From Gemmiger formicilis (GTDB taxonomy: Bacteria > Bacillota > Clostridia > Oscillospirales > Ruminococcaceae): a DNA stretch of 64,000 nucleotides. Below the pieces are notes generated by a model. It was given only the letters and a program-made list of their open reading frames with translations. It ran no database searches and was not told the origin of the DNA. Below are positions 16,631 to 27,215 of this stretch, one piece after another. The position numbers and the translations under genes are program-made. The DNA is taken from positions 104,136-168,135 of the forward strand of contig NZ_WQOH01000052.1 in assembly GCF_018784445.1 (NCBI RefSeq). The letters run 5' to 3'. The stretch's first letter is position 1. Each line of letters starts with the position of its first letter.

Positions 16631-16780
16631 GTAGGGGAGAGATTCAGTCCTGCCGCGGGGCATCAAGAACGCCGCCCCCTACAAGCGTTGCGAGGTAGGG
16701 GCCGCACATGTGCGGCCCGCAGCCTTACCGTAAAAGCGCTTTTGCCGTACAGTTGCGGGCCGGGCATGCCCGGCCCCTAC
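16631..16780. repeat. Two adjacent GTAGGGGC-family repeats
   Basis: A degenerate copy at 16631-16682 (GTAGGGGAGAGA to CGCCCCCTAC) followed by a full copy at 16695-16780 whose outer arms are swapped relative to 15636-15721: the ACATGT arm comes first, the GCATGC arm last. Confidence 0.75.
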
Positions 16781-16800
16781 AAAAGCACCAAATCAAAAAA

Positions 16801-16837
16801 AGGACATCCGCCTTTTTACGAGCGGATGTCCTTTTTG
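16801..16837. terminator. Bidirectional terminator
   Basis: AGGACATCCGC (16801-16811) and GCGGATGTCCT (16822-16832), with an A run before and TTTTTG after. It separates the convergent epimerase and kduD genes. Confidence 0.88.
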
Positions 16838-16909
16838 CTTTATTATATATCCCTTTCATGGGATAAATTTTGAAAGCTTCTTTGATTACTTTCTTCTCCG
16901 AAGAATGTA

Positions 16910-17719
16910 TCAGCCCGGCTGCTTGCCGATGTAGGCCAAGATGCCGCCATCGACGTAGAGGATCAGGCCGTTGACAAAGTCGGAAGCCTCAGAGGCCAGG
17001 AAGACGGCGGGGCCGCCCAGATCCTCGGCTTCACCCCAGCGCGCAGCGGGGGTCTTGGCAACGATGAACTGGTCGAAGGGATGACGAGAGCCATCGGGCT
17101 GGATCTCGCGCAGGGGGGCAGTCTGCGGGGTGGCGATGTAGCCAGGTCCGATGCCGTTGCACTGGATGTTGTACTGGCCGTACTCAGAAGCGATGTTCTT
17201 GGTCAGCATCTTCAAGCCGCCCTTGGCAGCAGCATAGGCGGAGACAGTCTCGCGGCCCAGCTCGCTCATCATGGAGCAGATGTTGATGATCTTGCCGCCG
17301 CCCTGCTCGATCATATCGGGGATAACGGCCTTGGCAACGATGAAGGGAGCGTTCAGGTCAACGTCGATGACCTGGCGGAACTGGGCAGCGGTCATCTCGA
17401 TCATCGGGATGCGCTTGATGATACCGGCGTTGTTGACCAGCACATTGATGTGGCCGACTTCCTCGGTAATCTGCTTGACCATGGCGTTGACGGCGTCCTC
17501 ATTGGTGACGTCGCAGACATAGCCGTGGGCCTCAATGCCAGCCTCTTTGTAGGCGGCCAGGCCTTTGTCAACCAGCTCCTGCTTGATGTCGTTAAAGACG
17601 ATCTTAGCGCCGCAGTTTGCCATAGCGGTAGCAATGGCAAAGCCGATGCCGTAGGAAGCGCCGGTGATGAGCGCGACCTTGCCGGTCAGGTCGAAGGATT
17701 TCGGGGTGCAAACAGACAT
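16910..17719 (-). CDS. kduD: KduD-like SDR oxidoreductase (2-keto-3-deoxygluconate forming / gluconate 5-dehydrogenase type)
   Basis: A 269-residue short-chain dehydrogenase. The Rossmann motif TGASYGIGFA (about residues 18-27), NNAG (about 94-97), and the Ser-Tyr-Lys triad in ICSMMSELGRETVSAYAAAKGG (about 145-166) are present. Family members KduD and gluconate 5-dehydrogenase are hard to tell apart. The kduI gene directly upstream supports reduction of 2,5-diketo-3-deoxygluconate to KDG in pectin or glycosaminoglycan breakdown. ATG 17719 follows AGGAGGTTTTGCATC. Confidence 0.88.
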   Translation of the reverse strand: MSVCTPKSFDLTGKVALITGASYGIGFAIATAMANCGAKIVFNDIKQELVDKGLAAYKEAGIEAHGYVCDVTNEDAVNAMVKQITEEVGHINVLVNNAGIIKRIPMIEMTAAQFRQVIDVDLNAPFIVAKAVIPDMIEQGGGKIINICSMMSELGRETVSAYAAAKGGLKMLTKNIASEYGQYNIQCNGIGPGYIATPQTAPLREIQPDGSRHPFDQFIVAKTPAARWGEAEDLGGPAVFLASEASDFVNGLILYVDGGILAYIGKQPG

Positions 17720-17806
17720 GATGCAAAACCTCCTAAAGTTTGTAACAGTCATATATTCAAGCGTCCGTATCTCGGGCGCATGAATTTAAGTAAACGGGAT
17801 GCGTGG

Positions 17807-17859
17807 TGCGCAAAATTTGTTGCGCATTTTTTGCGTAAGTAAACGCAAGATATGTGCGT
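17807..17859 (+). promoter_or_regulatory. Cluster of inverted repeats before kduD, including uronate operator site 3
   Basis: Three overlapping palindromes: TGCGCAA-N6-TTGCGCA (17807-17826), TTGCGT-N6-ACGCAA (17831-17848), and ACGCAAGATATGTGCGT (17843-17859), the last matching the operator candidate beside uxaB. All lie in the 149-bp gap between kduI and kduD, hinting at an internal regulated promoter or roadblock. Confidence 0.55.
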
Positions 17860-17868
17860 TTTTTGCGT

Positions 17869-18714
17869 TCAGCGCAGGTCGGTGGTAGCGATATTGTCCA
17901 TGTCGTCAAACTCCATGTTCTCGCCGCCCATGGCCCAGATAAAGGTGTAATTCGACGTGCCTACGCCGCTGTGGATGCTCCAGGAGGGGCTGATGACGGC
18001 ATCGTAGTTGTGCATGACGATGTGGCGGGTCTCGGTAGGCTCACCGCACATATGGAAAACGACCTGGCCCTCGGGAACTTCAAAGTAGGTGTAGATCTCC
18101 ATGCGGCGCTCGTGGGTGTGGCTGGGCATGGTGTTCCAGTTGCTGCCCGGCTCCAGGGCGGTCATACCCATGGACAGCTGGCAGGTCTTGAGGACACTGG
18201 GGTGGATAAACTGGTTAATGGTACGCTTGTTGCAGGTCTCAACGCTGCCCAGGGGGCGCTTGGCGGCCTGCTCAATGGTGATGAGCTTGTTCTCGTAGCT
18301 GCAATGGGCCGGGGCAGAAACCATGTAGAATTTGGCCGGGTGCTCGGGATCGTCACTCTTAAAAGTAACTTTTTCGTTGCCCTTCGTGATGTACAGGCAG
18401 TCCTTGTAGTTCAGGTGGTACTCCTGGCCGTCCGCCGTGATGGTGCCGGCCCCGTCGCCGATATTGAAAATGCCGATCTCGCGGCGCTCCAGGAAGTAAT
18501 GGGTGCCGAAGTTGGCCCAGACGTCGATGCCCTTGTCGATGGGGACTTCCTCGTGTACAGGCATACAGCCCAGCGTCACCATGCGGTCCACGTGGCTGTA
18601 CACGGCCACGACCTCGTCCGCCTTGTACAGGCCGGTGATGAGCATTTCGTTTCGGGTTTCCTCGGTGGTGTAGCGCTTGAAATCGCGCTGGTTACAGGAA
18701 TAACGGATATCCAT
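17869..18714 (-). CDS. kduI: 5-dehydro-4-deoxy-D-glucuronate isomerase
   Basis: A 281-residue cupin-fold isomerase that turns 5-keto-4-deoxyuronate, released from unsaturated oligogalacturonides, into 3-deoxy-D-glycero-2,5-hexodiulosonate. Metal-binding residues are visible in MPSHTHERRMEIYTYFEV (two His and a Glu, about residues 190-207) and IHSGVGTSNYTFIWAMGGEN (His near 240). Length and the C-terminal MDNIATTDLR fit the family. ATG 18714 follows CAAGGAGGC. First gene of kduI-kduD. Confidence 0.95.
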   Translation of the reverse strand: MDIRYSCNQRDFKRYTTEETRNEMLITGLYKADEVVAVYSHVDRMVTLGCMPVHEEVPIDKGIDVWANFGTHYFLERREIGIFNIGDGAGTITADGQEYHLNYKDCLYITKGNEKVTFKSDDPEHPAKFYMVSAPAHCSYENKLITIEQAAKRPLGSVETCNKRTINQFIHPSVLKTCQLSMGMTALEPGSNWNTMPSHTHERRMEIYTYFEVPEGQVVFHMCGEPTETRHIVMHNYDAVISPSWSIHSGVGTSNYTFIWAMGGENMEFDDMDNIATTDLR

Positions 18715-18755
18715 ACGGAAACTGCCTCCTTGACGTAACAGATGATTGTTAAAAA

Positions 18756-18772
18756 GCAAACATATTTTGCCA
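18756..18772 (-). promoter_or_regulatory. Uronate operator candidate, site 4 (kduI promoter)
   Basis: Minus strand TGGCAAAATATGTTTGC shares the GCAAAATATGT core with sites 2 and, with changes, 1 and 3. It lies about 10-30 bases downstream of a TATAAT box (18789-18784), covering the likely start of transcription. Confidence 0.5.
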
Positions 18773-18997
18773 TCGTTAGTCCTATTATACAACATCCTCG
18801 GGTTAGAACATAGTGGTAGAATTGCACAATAATTAAGCAGACTAATTGTGCAGTTTAATCATGAAAATATTTCACTTTACAAATTAGCAAATTTCAACTA
18901 TACTCATGTCAGTGTCCCGGCCGCAAGGGTGCGGCCCGGCCCGATCCGGCAAGTCCCGGGTCGGGCTGAATTCTTGTCAAAAATGAAGGAGCACGCC

Positions 18998-20203
18998 ATG
19001 CTTACACTGGATAAAATCTACCACGCAAAGTTCATTTTAAAGCAGGTCGCCCGCAAAACGGATTTAATTGCCGCCCCGCGCCTCTGCCCGGGCACTGACC
19101 TCTACCTGAAAACTGAGAACCTGCAAGTCACCGGCAGCTTCAAGGTGCGCGGCGCGTACTACAAAATCAGCCAGCTTTCGGCGGAAGAACGTGCCAAGGG
19201 CGTCATCGCCTGCTCGGCGGGCAACCACGCACAGGGCGTGGCGCTGGCCGCCACCCGCATGGGCATCAAGAGCGTTGTCTGTATGCCGGACGGTGCCCCT
19301 ATTATGAAAGTGGAAAGCACCAAGCGGCTGGGCGCAGAGGTCGAGCTGGTCAAGGGCACCTACGACGACGCCCATGACCGCGCCGTGGAACTGCAGGAGC
19401 AGACCGGCATGACCTTCATCCACCCCTATGACGACGAGCTGGTCATTGCGGGGCAGGGAACCATCGGCCTGGAGATCCTCGACCAGCTGCCCGATGTGGA
19501 CGCGGTCATCGTGCCCATCGGCGGCGGCGGTCTGATTTCCGGCGTGGCGTTTGCCATCAAGAGCCTGCGTCCCGAGGTAAAAATCTACGGCGTGCAGGCG
19601 GCGGGTGCCCCCAGCATGGAGCACGCATTCCACGATCACAAGTACGAGACGCTGGACTCCGCCGTGACCTTTGCCGACGGCATTGCGGTCAAGACGCCCG
19701 GTGAGACGACCTTTGACATGGTGAGCCAGTACGTGGACGACATTGTCACGGTCAGCGAGGACGAGATCGCTGCCGCCATCCTGGCGCTGATGGAGAACCA
19801 GAAGCTCGTGGCCGAGGGCGCAGGTGCCACGCCGGTGGCCGCCGCGCTGTTCGGCAAGCTGCCGCTGGCGGGCAAGAAAACCGTCTGCCTGATTTCCGGC
19901 GGCAACATTGATGTGAACATTCTCTCCCGCGTTATCACCCGCGGCCTGGTCATGAGCGGCCGCAAGACGAACCTGATGATTGCCCTGGAGGACAAGCCCG
20001 GCCAGCTAAGCCTGGTCAGCGACATTGTCTCGGCCTGCGGCGCAAACGTCGTCAGCGTCCACCACGACCGCAGTGACGCGAACATGGCCATCACCAGCTG
20101 TTTCCTTAAGCTGGGGCTAGAGACCCGCGACGCCGCGCAGATCGAGACGATCAAGGAGAAGCTGACCGAGGCCGGATTTAAGCTGGTGACAGAGAGGGCG
20201 TAA
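18998..20203 (+). CDS. ilvA: Threonine ammonia-lyase with ACT domain
   Basis: A 401-residue PLP enzyme deaminating threonine to 2-oxobutyrate, the entry to isoleucine synthesis. Seen: the PLP lysine in TGSFKVRGAYY (about residues 45-55), SAGNHAQGVA (about 72-81), the phosphate loop PIGGGGLISG (about 171-180), and a C-terminal ACT domain (MIALEDKPGQLSLVSDIV ... SVHHDR, from about 328). Length matches the shorter TdcB-type enzymes with one ACT domain, which may be biosynthetic or catabolic. The ilvBNCD operon 1.8 kb away favours a biosynthetic role. ATG 18998 is six bases after AAGGAG. Confidence 0.92.
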   Translation: MLTLDKIYHAKFILKQVARKTDLIAAPRLCPGTDLYLKTENLQVTGSFKVRGAYYKISQLSAEERAKGVIACSAGNHAQGVALAATRMGIKSVVCMPDGAPIMKVESTKRLGAEVELVKGTYDDAHDRAVELQEQTGMTFIHPYDDELVIAGQGTIGLEILDQLPDVDAVIVPIGGGGLISGVAFAIKSLRPEVKIYGVQAAGAPSMEHAFHDHKYETLDSAVTFADGIAVKTPGETTFDMVSQYVDDIVTVSEDEIAAAILALMENQKLVAEGAGATPVAAALFGKLPLAGKKTVCLISGGNIDVNILSRVITRGLVMSGRKTNLMIALEDKPGQLSLVSDIVSACGANVVSVHHDRSDANMAITSCFLKLGLETRDAAQIETIKEKLTEAGFKLVTERA

Positions 20204-20279
20204 ACGTAAACTAAGGCAAGAGAAAAGAGATTTCCTCTTGCCAGACTCTCTCCTCTCTCTTATTTCTTCGCTGTCAAGG

Positions 20280-21455
20280 TCAGACCTTGACCCCCGCCGC
20301 CAGCAATTCCACAAACTGTTTTGCCACGCGGGGACTGCGGCCGCCGGCACGCAGAGCGAAGGCCGCGCCCTTGATGAACAGCTGGTCGCTGGGCATCTGG
20401 ACGTTGTACTGCTTCGCCAGTTCCAGCAAAATGCGGTCGTAGCGGTCCTTGTCGGGCTGCTGGAACGTCACCGTCAGGCCGAACCGGGCCGACAGGCTCA
20501 TGAGTTCCTGGCGAGTGTCCATCGCGTGCAGGTCGTCGCCGCTGCGGTCGGCCATCGTCTCCTTGACCAGGTGGCGGCGGTTGCTGGTTGCGTAGACCGC
20601 CACGTTATGGCTGCGCCCGCCGACGCCCCCCTCCAGAATCGCTTTCAGCGCGGCAAAGTTATCGTCGTTGGACGCAAAGCTCAAATCGTCGATAAACAGG
20701 ATGAATTTCAGCGGATTTTTCGCCAGTTCGTCCATCAGGGCAGGAATCTGGTACAGCTGGTTTTTCTTCACTTCGATCAGGCGCAGGCCGTCGGGGGCGA
20801 ACTCGTTGGCAATGGCCTTGACCGTGCTGGATTTTCCGGTGCCCGCATCGCCGTACAGCAAAACGTTATTGGCGGGGCGGCCTTCCAGCAGGGCGCGGGT
20901 GTTGGCGATGACCTTCTCCCGCTCCTGCTCGTAGCCGGGCAGCTCGCTCAAACGCTGCGGGTCGGGGTAGCGCACCGGCACCAGGCGACCCTCTTCCAGC
21001 GCAAAGACATGGTGGCGGGCAAACATACCGTAACCCTTCTGGCCCATGGCCGCACGGCGGGCTGCGTAGGCCGCGTGGTAATCGGCGTCGGGCGTGACCT
21101 GCCACCGGGGCAGGAACGCTGCCGCATCGGGGAACACCTCGTCCAGCGGTGCACGGCCCAACGCTTGCAGAAAGTCCAATTCATCATCCATTGCCTTTTC
21201 CAGCACCGGCCCGGCCTCCTGCCCGGCGGCAACCTTTAAACAAAGGTTCTCATCCTCGAGCACCGCTTCCAGCAGGGCATCAGTCCAGTTGGTGCCGCGG
21301 GCAAACAGCGCCGCCTCAAACGCGGCCACTGCGCCGGTCAGGGCGGCATCGTCCGCCGCCAGCGCCGCACGCAGCGTGCACAGCGGCTCGGCCGCCAGCA
21401 GGCCGCGAAACACCACAAGCCCATCCAGATGGGCCAGCCATTCATTACGTAACAT
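20280..21455 (-). CDS. DUF815-type AAA ATPase
   Basis: A 391-residue P-loop ATPase. The C-terminal two thirds carry Walker A LLYGDAGTGKSST (about residues 203-215), Walker B KFILFIDDLSF (about 248-258) and sensor-like YATSNRRHLV (about 290-299), the layout of the DUF815 family. The N-terminal 170 residues are helical, Ala-rich and unassigned. No substrate is known. Convergent with ilvA and divergent from the T-box operon. Confidence 0.85.
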   Translation of the reverse strand: MLRNEWLAHLDGLVVFRGLLAAEPLCTLRAALAADDAALTGAVAAFEAALFARGTNWTDALLEAVLEDENLCLKVAAGQEAGPVLEKAMDDELDFLQALGRAPLDEVFPDAAAFLPRWQVTPDADYHAAYAARRAAMGQKGYGMFARHHVFALEEGRLVPVRYPDPQRLSELPGYEQEREKVIANTRALLEGRPANNVLLYGDAGTGKSSTVKAIANEFAPDGLRLIEVKKNQLYQIPALMDELAKNPLKFILFIDDLSFASNDDNFAALKAILEGGVGGRSHNVAVYATSNRRHLVKETMADRSGDDLHAMDTRQELMSLSARFGLTVTFQQPDKDRYDRILLELAKQYNVQMPSDQLFIKGAAFALRAGGRSPRVAKQFVELLAAGVKV

Positions 21456-21551
21456 AGTTTATAATCCTTTCCCAAGAGAAACACTCTTTACCCCAGTATA
21501 ACTGCCGCGACAAAAAGTTGCAAGGTTTGTTGCATAATTTTCAAAGAAGTC

Positions 21552-21580
21552 TTGACAAACATGCAAAAGTACGGTATAGT
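21552..21580 (+). promoter_or_regulatory. Promoter of the ilv operon
   Basis: TTGACA (21552-21557), a 17-base spacer and TATAGT (21575-21580). Confidence 0.88.
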
Positions 21581-21589
21581 TTACCATAA

Positions 21590-21868
21590 ATCCAGATAAT
21601 GCTTGGATGGGAAGTTAGTAACGGTTCCGCCCCTTTCAGAGAACTGCCGGTCGGTGCAAGGCAGCAAGGCAGGCAAGCCGCGAACTGATCCCGGAGCAGA
21701 CCACCCGAAAATCACAGTAGGGCGGTACGGGCGCACCCGTTACAGTGCCGGACCTTGTTAGAGGTTCATGAGGTGGGGGCAACGCCCCAATGAGAGTGGT
21801 ACCGCAGAGTATGTGAAATGCACAGGCTTTGTCTCTTGGAAAAGCAAGGGGCAAAGCCTGTTTTCTTA
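21590..21868 (+). promoter_or_regulatory. T-box riboswitch (probably leucine specific)
   Basis: Stem I landmarks are present: CAGAGAACTGCCGG and GGTGCAAGGCAG (AG bulge and distal loop), then GAACTGATCCCGGAGC, where the position after GAA in many T-boxes is the specifier, here CTG (Leu). The T-box sequence is AGAGTGGTACCGCAGA (21793-21808), pairing region for uncharged tRNA. A terminator CAGGCTTTG/CAAAGCCTG plus TTTTCTT follows at 21823-21866. It should permit ilvBNCD transcription when tRNA-Leu is uncharged. The specifier reading is inference. Confidence 0.9.
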
Positions 21869-21961
21869 TATTGCCCCTTACCGGGCCGCAGCGGGGTGAG
21901 GGAACCCCGCCATACGGATGCCCCGGGGAAGTCGCACAGGAAGTAGGAAGGAGCAAACACC

Positions 21962-23626
21962 ATGAAATTGACCGGTTCACAGATCTTCGTCGAAGTGTTG
22001 GTCGAGCAGGGCGTCGATACCCTGTTCGGCTATCCGGGCGGCGCAGTGCTGAATCTGTATGACGAGTTGTATAAAAACTCCGATCGTATACGCCACGTAT
22101 TGACCGCTCACGAGCAGGGCGCGTCCCACGCGGCGGACGGTTACGCCCGCGCCACGGGTCGTACCGGCGTTGTGCTGGCCACCAGCGGCCCGGGTGCGAC
22201 GAACCTTGTCACCGGCATTGCCACGGCCTACATGGACAGCGTGCCGATGGTAGCCTTCACCGGCAATGTCGCCACGACGCTGCTGGGTAAAGACTCCTTC
22301 CAGGAGGCCTACATTGAGGGCATCACAATGCCCATCACCAAGCACAACTACACGGTGCGCAGGGTAGAGGATCTGGCCGATACGATGCGCGCGGCCTTCC
22401 GCATTGCACAGTCCGGCCGCAAAGGCCCGGTGCTCGTCGATATCCCGAAGGATATCACGGCGGCGTCCTGCGAGTTCACCCCCAAAGCGCCGGAACTCAT
22501 CCGCACCGTGACCTATTATAATGAAGAGGACGTCAAGGAAGCCGCCCGCCTCATCAACGAGTCGGAGCGCCCCATCGTCTATTTCGGCGGCGGTGTGCGC
22601 AGTGCGGCGGGCTGCCAGCCCCTGCGCGACCTGCTGGAAAAGACCGGCATGCCCGCCACCTACACCCTGATGGCCGCGGGTGTTCTCAGCTACGGCGAGC
22701 CGCACAATCTGGGCCTGCTGGGTATGCACGGCTGCTACGCCGCCAACAAGGCCATCGACGAGGCCGACCTCGTCATCGCCGTGGGCACGCGGTTCAGTGA
22801 CCGCGTGGCGCTGAACCCCGACAGCTTTGCCAAGCGCGCAAAAATCATTCAAATCGACATCGACCCCAGCGAGCTGGGCAAGAACGTCGACGTCGATTTG
22901 AGCCTGACCGGCGACGCCAGCTACATTTTGCAGGCAATTCTGCCCTACGTCGAAAAGACCGAGCACAAGCTCTGGATGGAGCAGATCCGCAGCTGGCAGA
23001 AGAACGATTATAAGCCGGTGGACAGCGATACCGAGCTGAAACCCCATCAGATCATCGACGAAATCTGCAGCCAGGCCGGTCCCGAGGCCGTCTACGTCAC
23101 CGACGTCGGCCAGCACCAGATGTGGGCGGCGCAATACCTGCACCACACCAAGAGCCGTGGGTTCCTGACCAGCGGTGGATTGGGCACGATGGGCTTCGGC
23201 TACGGCGCGGCCATCGGCGCACAGATGGCGCTGGGCAACGATGCCCGCGTCGTCATGCTGACCGGCGACGGCTCCTTCCACATGAACCTGAACGAGGCCT
23301 GCACTGCCGTCAGCTATGGCCTGCCCATTATCACAGTCATCTTCAACAACCAGGTGCTTGGCATGGTGCGCCAGTGGCAGACGACTTTCTACGAGAAGCG
23401 CTACTCCGACACCGACCCGCACCGCCGCACCGACTTTGTCAAGCTGGCCGAGGGCTTTGGGGCCAAGGGCTACCGCGCCACGACTCCCGCCGAGTTCAAG
23501 GCGGCTTTCGCCGACGCCATGCAGCAGAAAGGCCCGAGCTGGATTGATTGCCGCATCGGCAAGGATGAAAAAGTCCTTCCGATGATCCCCGGCGGCGGCA
23601 CCATCAACGATATCATCATGGAATGA
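21962..23626 (+). CDS. ilvB: Acetolactate synthase, large catalytic subunit
   Basis: A 554-residue ThDP enzyme condensing pyruvate to acetolactate, or with 2-oxobutyrate to acetohydroxybutyrate. Seen: the catalytic Glu segment LTAHEQGASHAADGYARATG (about residues 45-64), the FAD region TRFSDRVALN (about 277) and the ThDP motif GDGSFHMNLNEACTAVSYGLPIITVIFNN (about 435-463). ATG follows GGAAGGAGCAAACACC. First gene of ilvB-ilvN-ilvC-ilvD under the T-box; its partner ilvN begins 10 bases after the stop. Confidence 0.96.
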   Translation: MKLTGSQIFVEVLVEQGVDTLFGYPGGAVLNLYDELYKNSDRIRHVLTAHEQGASHAADGYARATGRTGVVLATSGPGATNLVTGIATAYMDSVPMVAFTGNVATTLLGKDSFQEAYIEGITMPITKHNYTVRRVEDLADTMRAAFRIAQSGRKGPVLVDIPKDITAASCEFTPKAPELIRTVTYYNEEDVKEAARLINESERPIVYFGGGVRSAAGCQPLRDLLEKTGMPATYTLMAAGVLSYGEPHNLGLLGMHGCYAANKAIDEADLVIAVGTRFSDRVALNPDSFAKRAKIIQIDIDPSELGKNVDVDLSLTGDASYILQAILPYVEKTEHKLWMEQIRSWQKNDYKPVDSDTELKPHQIIDEICSQAGPEAVYVTDVGQHQMWAAQYLHHTKSRGFLTSGGLGTMGFGYGAAIGAQMALGNDARVVMLTGDGSFHMNLNEACTAVSYGLPIITVIFNNQVLGMVRQWQTTFYEKRYSDTDPHRRTDFVKLAEGFGAKGYRATTPAEFKAAFADAMQQKGPSWIDCRIGKDEKVLPMIPGGGTINDIIME

Positions 23627-23636
23627 GGTGACACGC

Positions 23637-24206
23637 ATGGAACAAAACAACAACACCCGGCGGGTCATCAGCCTGCTGGTCGATAACTCCAACGGCGTTC
23701 TGGCCCGCATTTCCAGCCTGTTCTGCCGCCGTGGCTTCAACATTGACAGCCTGACCGTCTCGGCTACGAATGACCCCAAAGTCAGCCGCATTACGGTCAC
23801 GCTGCGCGGCAGCGAGCAGGCCATGACCCAGCTGATTTTGCAGACGGAACGCCTCGAAGTCACCCGCCAGGTCTTTGAGCTGGACCCCGACAAGAGCTTA
23901 CAGCGCGAGCTGCTGCTGTTAAAGGTAGCCTGCGACAACCAAAACCGCGCCGAGCTGCGGGAGATTTCCAGCATCTACAAGGCGAAAATCATCGACCTGT
24001 CGCCTGACAGCATGGTATTTGAGCTGACCGGCAAGCCGGATAAAATCGACGCTTTCCTGACGATGTTCAAGGGCTATGAGATTCTGGAGCTTTGCCGCAC
24101 CGGCGTCACTGCTCTCGAGCGCGGCGGCAAGCACCAGCATATGCAGAAACCCGCGCAGGAGGTCGGAGAGGCACAGCTGCCGCTGCCCGGGACGCACTGC
24201 CATTGA
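23637..24206 (+). CDS. ilvN: Acetolactate synthase, small regulatory subunit
   Basis: A 189-residue IlvH/IlvN-type subunit conferring activation and valine feedback on IlvB. An N-terminal ACT domain (RVISLLVDNSNGVLARISSLFCRRGFNIDSLTVS, about residues 8-41) is followed by the ALS_ss_C domain (LLLLKVACDNQNRAELREI ... MVFELTGKPDKIDAFL). The His/Pro-rich last 25 residues are longer than usual. ATG 23637 is preferred over an upstream GTG at 23628 because GAGGTG lies at the right distance. Confidence 0.95.
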   Translation: MEQNNNTRRVISLLVDNSNGVLARISSLFCRRGFNIDSLTVSATNDPKVSRITVTLRGSEQAMTQLILQTERLEVTRQVFELDPDKSLQRELLLLKVACDNQNRAELREISSIYKAKIIDLSPDSMVFELTGKPDKIDAFLTMFKGYEILELCRTGVTALERGGKHQHMQKPAQEVGEAQLPLPGTHCH

Positions 24207-24230
24207 GCTGCTCGTAAATTTTCAATGCCT

Positions 24231-25389
<1,159 letters not shown>

Positions 25390-25427
25390 GTTTGTAATTG
25401 TAACAATACGCGCATTACCGGCAACTT

Positions 25428-25524
25428 GTAGGGGCCGGGCATGCCCGGCCCTTAACCTGGCGGCGGCCACCCTTTTATCCGGTGCCTGCCGCAAAGTTGA
25501 GGGCGAGGCATGCCTCGCCCCTAC
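25428..25524. repeat. GTAGGGGC-family repeat between ilvC and ilvD
   Basis: GTAGGGGCCGGGCATGCCCG at the left and GCATGCCTCGCCCCTAC at the right. Both outer arms are of the GCATGC type, unlike 15636-15721. Confidence 0.82.
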
Positions 25525-25556
25525 AAGTGCCCCTGATAGAAAAACGGAGAAAAACT

Positions 25557-27215
25557 ATGAACAGCGATAACGTCAAAAAAGGCCCGGAGCGGGCCCCGAA
25601 CCGCAGCCTGTTCTATGCGCTGGGCTACACACCGGAGGAGCTGGACCGCCCGCTCATCGGCGTTGTGTCCGCCCACAGCGAGATCGTACCCGGCCACATG
25701 AACCTGGACAAAATTGCCGACGCCGTCAAGGCCGGCGTCCGCATGGCAGGCGGTACGCCCATCCTCATCCCCGCCATCGGTGTCTGCGACGGCATCGCCA
25801 TGGGCCACGTGGGCATGAAATACTCCCTCGCCAGCCGCGAGTTGATCTGTGACAGCGTCGAGACGATGTTCATGGCCCACCAGCTGGACGGCCTGGTTCT
25901 CGTGCCCAACTGCGATAAAATCGTTCCCGGCATGGTCATGGCCGCCGTCCGTATGGATGTGCCCGCCGTGGTATGCAGCGGCGGCCCGATGCTGGCCGGC
26001 CGCTATGGCGGCGAGGAAGTCAGCCTTTCCAAAATGTTTGAGGCCGTGGGTGCCTACAAAGCGGGCCTCATCGACGACGATCAGCTCGAGGACTGCACCT
26101 GCAACTGCTGCCCGGGCTGCGGCTCCTGCTCCGGTATGTACACCGCCAACAGCATGAACTGCCTGTGCGAGGCCATCGGTATCGCCCTGCCCGGCAACGG
26201 CACGATTCCCGCCGTTTACGCCAAGCGTTTGCAGCTGGCAAAGCACGCCGGTATGGCCATCATGGACATGGTCAACCGCGGCGTGACCGCCCGTCAGATC
26301 ATCAACGAGCGCTCCATCCGCAACGCCCTGACCTGTGACATGGCGCTGGGCTGCTCCACCAACACGGTACTGCACCTGCTGGCGATTGCCCAGGAGGCAG
26401 GCTGCCCCATTGATTTGAAGCTCTTTAACGAGATTTCCGCCAAGACGCCCAACCTCTGCCACCTGGCCCCCGCAGGCCCGACCCATATGCCCGACCTGTA
26501 CGAGGCGGGCGGCATCCCGGCTGTGCAGGCCGAGCTGGCCAAGAAGGGCCTGTTGGACCTGAATGTGCCCACCGTCACCGGCAAGACCCTGGGGGAGAAC
26601 ATCCAGGGCGCGAAGATTCTCAACAACAAGGCCATCCGCTCTATCGACAATCCGTACAGCCAGACCGGTGGTTTGCAGATCCTGTGGGGCAACATTGCGC
26701 CGGACGGCTGTGTCGTCAAGCGCAGCGCCGTTGCGCCTGAAATGCAGGTACACAGCGGCCCGGCCCGCGTCTTTGACAGTGAGGACACCGCCATTGCGGC
26801 CATCTACGCAGGGGACATCCACCCCGGCGACGTCGTAGTCATCCGCTACGAAGGCCCCAAGGGCGGTCCCGGTATGCGTGAGATGCTCAACCCCACCAGT
26901 GCGCTGGCGGGCATGAAGCTGGACACCACCGTGGCGCTCATCACCGATGGCCGCTTCTCCGGTGCGTCCCGCGGCGCGGCCATCGGCCATGTCAGCCCCG
27001 AGGCAGCCTCCGGCGGCCCCATCGGCCTCGTCAAGGAGGGTGACACCATCGAGATCGATATTCCGAATGCGTCTATCCACTTGGCCGTCAGTGACGACGA
27101 GCTTGCCGCCCGCAAAGCCGCCTACATCCAGCCCGAGCCGAACATCAAGACCGGCTGGCTGGCACGCTACGCAAGGCTTGTTACAAGCGCCAACCTGGGT
27201 GCGGTGCTGAAATAA
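25557..27215 (+). CDS. ilvD: Dihydroxy-acid dehydratase
   Basis: A 552-residue Fe-S dehydratase giving the 2-oxo acids of valine and isoleucine. Cluster-binding cysteines are seen in [12 protein letters not shown] (about residue 119) and [22 protein letters not shown] (about 180-201), and the metal/substrate motif [23 protein letters not shown] lies near 465-487. Start ATG 25557, [19 protein letters not shown], matches the usual N-terminus and follows ACGGAGAAAA. Last gene of the operon, followed by a terminator. Confidence 0.96.
   Translation: MNSDNVKKGPERAPNRSLFYALGYTPEELDRPLIGVVSAHSEIVPGHMNLDKIADAVKAGVRMAGGTPILIPAIGVCDGIAMGHVGMKYSLASRELICDSVETMFMAHQLDGLVLVPNCDKIVPGMVMAAVRMDVPAVVCSGGPMLAGRYGGEEVSLSKMFEAVGAYKAGLIDDDQLEDCTCNCCPGCGSCSGMYTANSMNCLCEAIGIALPGNGTIPAVYAKRLQLAKHAGMAIMDMVNRGVTARQIINERSIRNALTCDMALGCSTNTVLHLLAIAQEAGCPIDLKLFNEISAKTPNLCHLAPAGPTHMPDLYEAGGIPAVQAELAKKGLLDLNVPTVTGKTLGENIQGAKILNNKAIRSIDNPYSQTGGLQILWGNIAPDGCVVKRSAVAPEMQVHSGPARVFDSEDTAIAAIYAGDIHPGDVVVIRYEGPKGGPGMREMLNPTSALAGMKLDTTVALITDGRFSGASRGAAIGHVSPEAASGGPIGLVKEGDTIEIDIPNASIHLAVSDDELAARKAAYIQPEPNIKTGWLARYARLVTSANLGAVLK

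Noticed and set aside
15636-16780. CRISPR-like array from the repeated GTAGGGGC palindromes
   Set aside because: Copies are isolated, vary in length and orientation, lie between genes and have no regular spacers or cas genes.
21977-23974. 665-codon antisense ORF over ilvB
   Set aside because: Shadow of ilvB in a GC-rich genome; it has no ribosome site or motifs.
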